15,110 nucleotides of DNA from JBMNNS01 sp050942625 (GTDB lineage Bacteria; Bacillota; Dethiobacteria; DTU022; UBA8154), in contig JBMNNS010000037.1 of the NCBI GenBank assembly GCA_050942625.1, positions 1 to 15,110 on the forward strand, given 5' to 3'. Made by a program: the position numbers and the translations under genes. Below, piece after piece: positions 13,531 to 15,110 of the stretch. The notes under the pieces are model-generated. The model made no database searches, was not told the origin of the DNA, and saw nothing but the letters and a program-made list of their open reading frames with translations. Position 1 is the first letter of the stretch; every line of letters starts with the position of its first letter.

Positions 13531-13989
13531 ATGATCTCAAAACCAGAAAGATTTGTTATTTCTGCGGCGACAGCTGAAGGTGACCACACTTTGACGGCAT
13601 TTGATGCAGCATTGTTAAAGGCCGGTATAGGAAATGTTAATTTGGTAAGAATAAGCAGTATTCTTCCGCCTGGTTGCAGGGAAGAAAAGAATGGAATCGA
13701 ATTTCCTCCTGGTGCATTTGTTCCAACAGCATATGGTACTATTTCCAGCGATAAAAGGGGTGCTCTCATCGCTGCTGCTATTGGTATTGGTTTTTCAAAA
13801 GACAGCTTTGGGGTGATCATGGAGTATGCAGGCTTCACGAGTGCGGAAGACGCCAGGGCCAGGGTTGAAGGAATGATTAAGGAGGCCTTTGTGAACAGGG
13901 GGCAACCTTTAGTGGATATGTTGGTAAAAAGTGTAGAACACAGGGTTGAAAATAATGGCGCCGCTATTGCTGCAGTTGCCTTGTGGTAA
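13531..13989 (+). CDS. pdaD: Pyruvoyl-dependent arginine decarboxylase
   Basis: Decarboxylates arginine to agmatine, using a pyruvoyl group made by self-cleavage in place of PLP. The 152-residue proenzyme matches the archaeal (Methanocaldococcus) type: F-D-A-A-L-L-K-A-G-I-G-N-V-N-L, then the cleavage site R-I-S-S-I-L-P-P, where the bond between S42 and S43 should break and S43 become pyruvoyl, V-P-T-A-Y-G, and the catalytic Glu in I-M-E-Y. The C-terminus A-A-V-A-L-W is also typical. The start is ATG 13531, five bases after AGGTGA (13520-13525); ATG 13525 and GTG 13522 are in-frame alternatives that would add two or three residues. Together with the following speE and speB it forms the agmatine route to putrescine and spermidine. 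Confidence 0.93.
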   Translation: MISKPERFVISAATAEGDHTLTAFDAALLKAGIGNVNLVRISSILPPGCREEKNGIEFPPGAFVPTAYGTISSDKRGALIAAAIGIGFSKDSFGVIMEYAGFTSAEDARARVEGMIKEAFVNRGQPLVDMLVKSVEHRVENNGAAIAAVALW

Positions 13990-14029
13990 AGGGCATCCGC
14001 TACTTATAATCCAAGGGTTGGTGGATTAA

Positions 14030-14854
14030 ATGGAACTGTGGTATACAGAAAAACAAACCCCCAATATTGGTTTTAGCTGTAAGGTTAAAGAAACGTTATA
14101 CAGGATCAAAACGCAATTTCAGGAACTTGCGGTGTTAGATACGTTGCAATTTGGACGGATGCTAGTACTTGATGGTATGGTGCAGACTACTTTAGCAGAT
14201 GAATTTATTTATCATGAAATGATTACCCATGTCCCCATGAGAACTCATCCCAACCCGGCAAAGGTGCTCATTATCGGTGGTGGGGATGGGGGGGCAGTGC
14301 GTGAAGCAGCTAAATACCCTGATGTATCAAGCATTACTTTGGTGGAAATTGATGAACAAGTTATAGAGGTGTCCAGGCGTTTCTTTCCAGAGATTAGTTG
14401 CTCCTTGGAGGATCCCAGGGTAAAGATCAGGATTACCGATGGTATTGAATACGTTCAATCCATCCGGGATCCTGTTGATATTATAATAGTTGATTCCACT
14501 GAACCTGTTGGCCCCGCTATAGGGCTTTTCAGCCTCCCTTTTTATGAATCAGTAGGCAGGGCCCTAAAGGATGACGGTATTATGGTAGTTCAAACCGAAT
14601 CTCCTTTTTTTAATACCGACCTAATCAGGAAGGCCTACAGCCACATTAAGGCGGTTTTCCCACAGTGCTTTTTATATCTGGCTCCTGTTCCAACATACCC
14701 CAGCGGTTACTGGAGTTTTATGTTGGGGACCAGGCAATATAACCCTCTTAAACCGGTTGGTACTTATTTGCCGCCCGAAATGAAATATTATACACCTGAG
14801 GTTCATCAAAGTGCTTTTTGCCTGCCTCGTTTTGTTCAAGAACTGATAAAGTAA
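14030..14854 (+). CDS. speE: Spermidine synthase (polyamine aminopropyltransferase)
   Basis: Transfers an aminopropyl group from decarboxylated S-adenosylmethionine to putrescine, giving spermidine. The 274-residue protein has the N-terminal beta domain (E-L-W-Y-T-E), the D-E-F-I-Y-H-E substrate region, the nucleotide-binding G-G-G-D-G-G (from G83, D86), L-V-E-I-D and the catalytic V-D-S-T-E-P-V-G-P (D155). The length is normal for the bacterial enzyme. Agmatine as acceptor, as in Thermus, cannot be excluded, but the agmatinase downstream points to putrescine. The start is ATG 14030, five bases after GGTGG (14020-14024). It is 40 bases after pdaD and 35 before speB, so the genes are probably cotranscribed. 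Confidence 0.94.
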   Translation: MELWYTEKQTPNIGFSCKVKETLYRIKTQFQELAVLDTLQFGRMLVLDGMVQTTLADEFIYHEMITHVPMRTHPNPAKVLIIGGGDGGAVREAAKYPDVSSITLVEIDEQVIEVSRRFFPEISCSLEDPRVKIRITDGIEYVQSIRDPVDIIIVDSTEPVGPAIGLFSLPFYESVGRALKDDGIMVVQTESPFFNTDLIRKAYSHIKAVFPQCFLYLAPVPTYPSGYWSFMLGTRQYNPLKPVGTYLPPEMKYYTPEVHQSAFCLPRFVQELIK

Positions 14855-14889
14855 ATTAAAACTATCCAGCAAAAGAGGGTTTTGTTAAA

Positions 14890-15110
14890 ATGTTTTCTTT
14901 TTTGCCAGCCACGGAAAATACCGGCCTATTTATGGCAGCCGATAGTAGCTTTACAGAAGCCAGGGGTGTGCTCCTGGGGGCTTCCTTGGACGATACTTGT
15001 TCTTTCCGGCCGGGTAGCCGCTTTGCACCTTCTTTTGTAAGGATGGTCTCCAGATCATTGGAAGAATACAGCATTTACCAAAAAAAGAGTTTAAAGGACC
15101 TACCTTTTTA
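14890..15110 (+). CDS. speB: Agmatinase, 5' part (cut by the window end)
   Basis: Hydrolyses agmatine to putrescine and urea. Only the first 73 codons are inside the window. They match the N-terminus of ureohydrolase-family agmatinase: A-R-G-V-L-L-G-A-S-L-D-D-T-C-S-F-R-P-G-S-R-F-A-P followed by R-S-L-E-E-Y-S and the start of a K-D-L-P segment. The metal-binding His/Asp motifs come later and are not visible. The start is ATG 14890, ten bases after AGAGGG (14874-14879). Gene order and gene content (arginine decarboxylase, spermidine synthase, agmatinase) support the call. No truncation other than the window edge is seen. Confidence 0.85.
   Translation, partial: MFSFLPATENTGLFMAADSSFTEARGVLLGASLDDTCSFRPGSRFAPSFVRMVSRSLEEYSIYQKKSLKDLPF

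Noticed and set aside
14862..15074. 70-codon minus-strand frame at the window end
   Set aside because: Opposite the agmatinase N-terminus, which has family motifs and a good ribosome binding site on the + strand.

Overview
The window looks like a chromosomal segment of a low-GC, Gram-positive clostridial bacterium, most likely of the Peptococcaceae/Desulfotomaculum type. The evidence is a complete WalR-WalK-YycH-YycI cell-wall signalling locus, strong AGGAGG-type ribosome binding sites, several TTG/GTG starts, A+T-rich spacers and rho-independent terminators. No mobile element, CRISPR array, tRNA or rRNA was seen, and the lineage call is inference from gene content.

Left part (1-9730, all + strand). 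A membrane-anchored LysM-G5-M23 cell-wall peptidase ends at a strong terminator. A 293-base spacer follows. It holds an exact match to the WalR (YycF) binding consensus, a second terminator-like hairpin lying between that box and walR, and a large inverted repeat. Then comes a tightly packed seven-gene run: walR, walK, yycH, yycI, murA, a histidine-phosphatase-superfamily gene and an HtrA-type serine protease. It matches the Bacillus walRKHI-walJ-htrC order, except that walJ is missing and murA plus the phosphatase gene sit in its place. The run couples envelope sensing (WalK/YycH/YycI), response (WalR), the first committed step of peptidoglycan synthesis (MurA) and envelope protein quality control (HtrA).

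Middle part (9731-12595). A compact 310-residue alkaline-phosphatase-superfamily enzyme (+) converges on, and overlaps by 17 bases, a minus-strand pair: a cysteine-synthase-like PLP enzyme and an amino-acid-kinase-fold protein that resembles molybdenum storage protein (MoSto) subunits rather than UMP kinase. The MoSto-like protein lacks the triple histidine remembered from the Azotobacter alpha subunit. The cysteine synthase carries an unusual Cys/His-containing tail.

Right part (12596-15110). A divergent promoter region separates the cysteine synthase pair from a + strand operon: a metallo-beta-lactamase-fold hydrolase, pyruvoyl-dependent arginine decarboxylase, spermidine synthase and the 5' part of agmatinase. 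The last three give arginine to agmatine to putrescine to spermidine; S-adenosylmethionine decarboxylase is not in the window. The leader of this operon is unusual. A possible 19-codon leader ORF ends inside a near-perfect Shine-Dalgarno sequence that has no start codon at the normal distance. An 11-bp hairpin then lies between that Shine-Dalgarno and the probable TTG start, which would sit 9 nt from it if the hairpin is folded. Together with the WalR-box/terminator arrangement and the MoSto-like/cysteine synthase pair, this is the most interesting part of the window.
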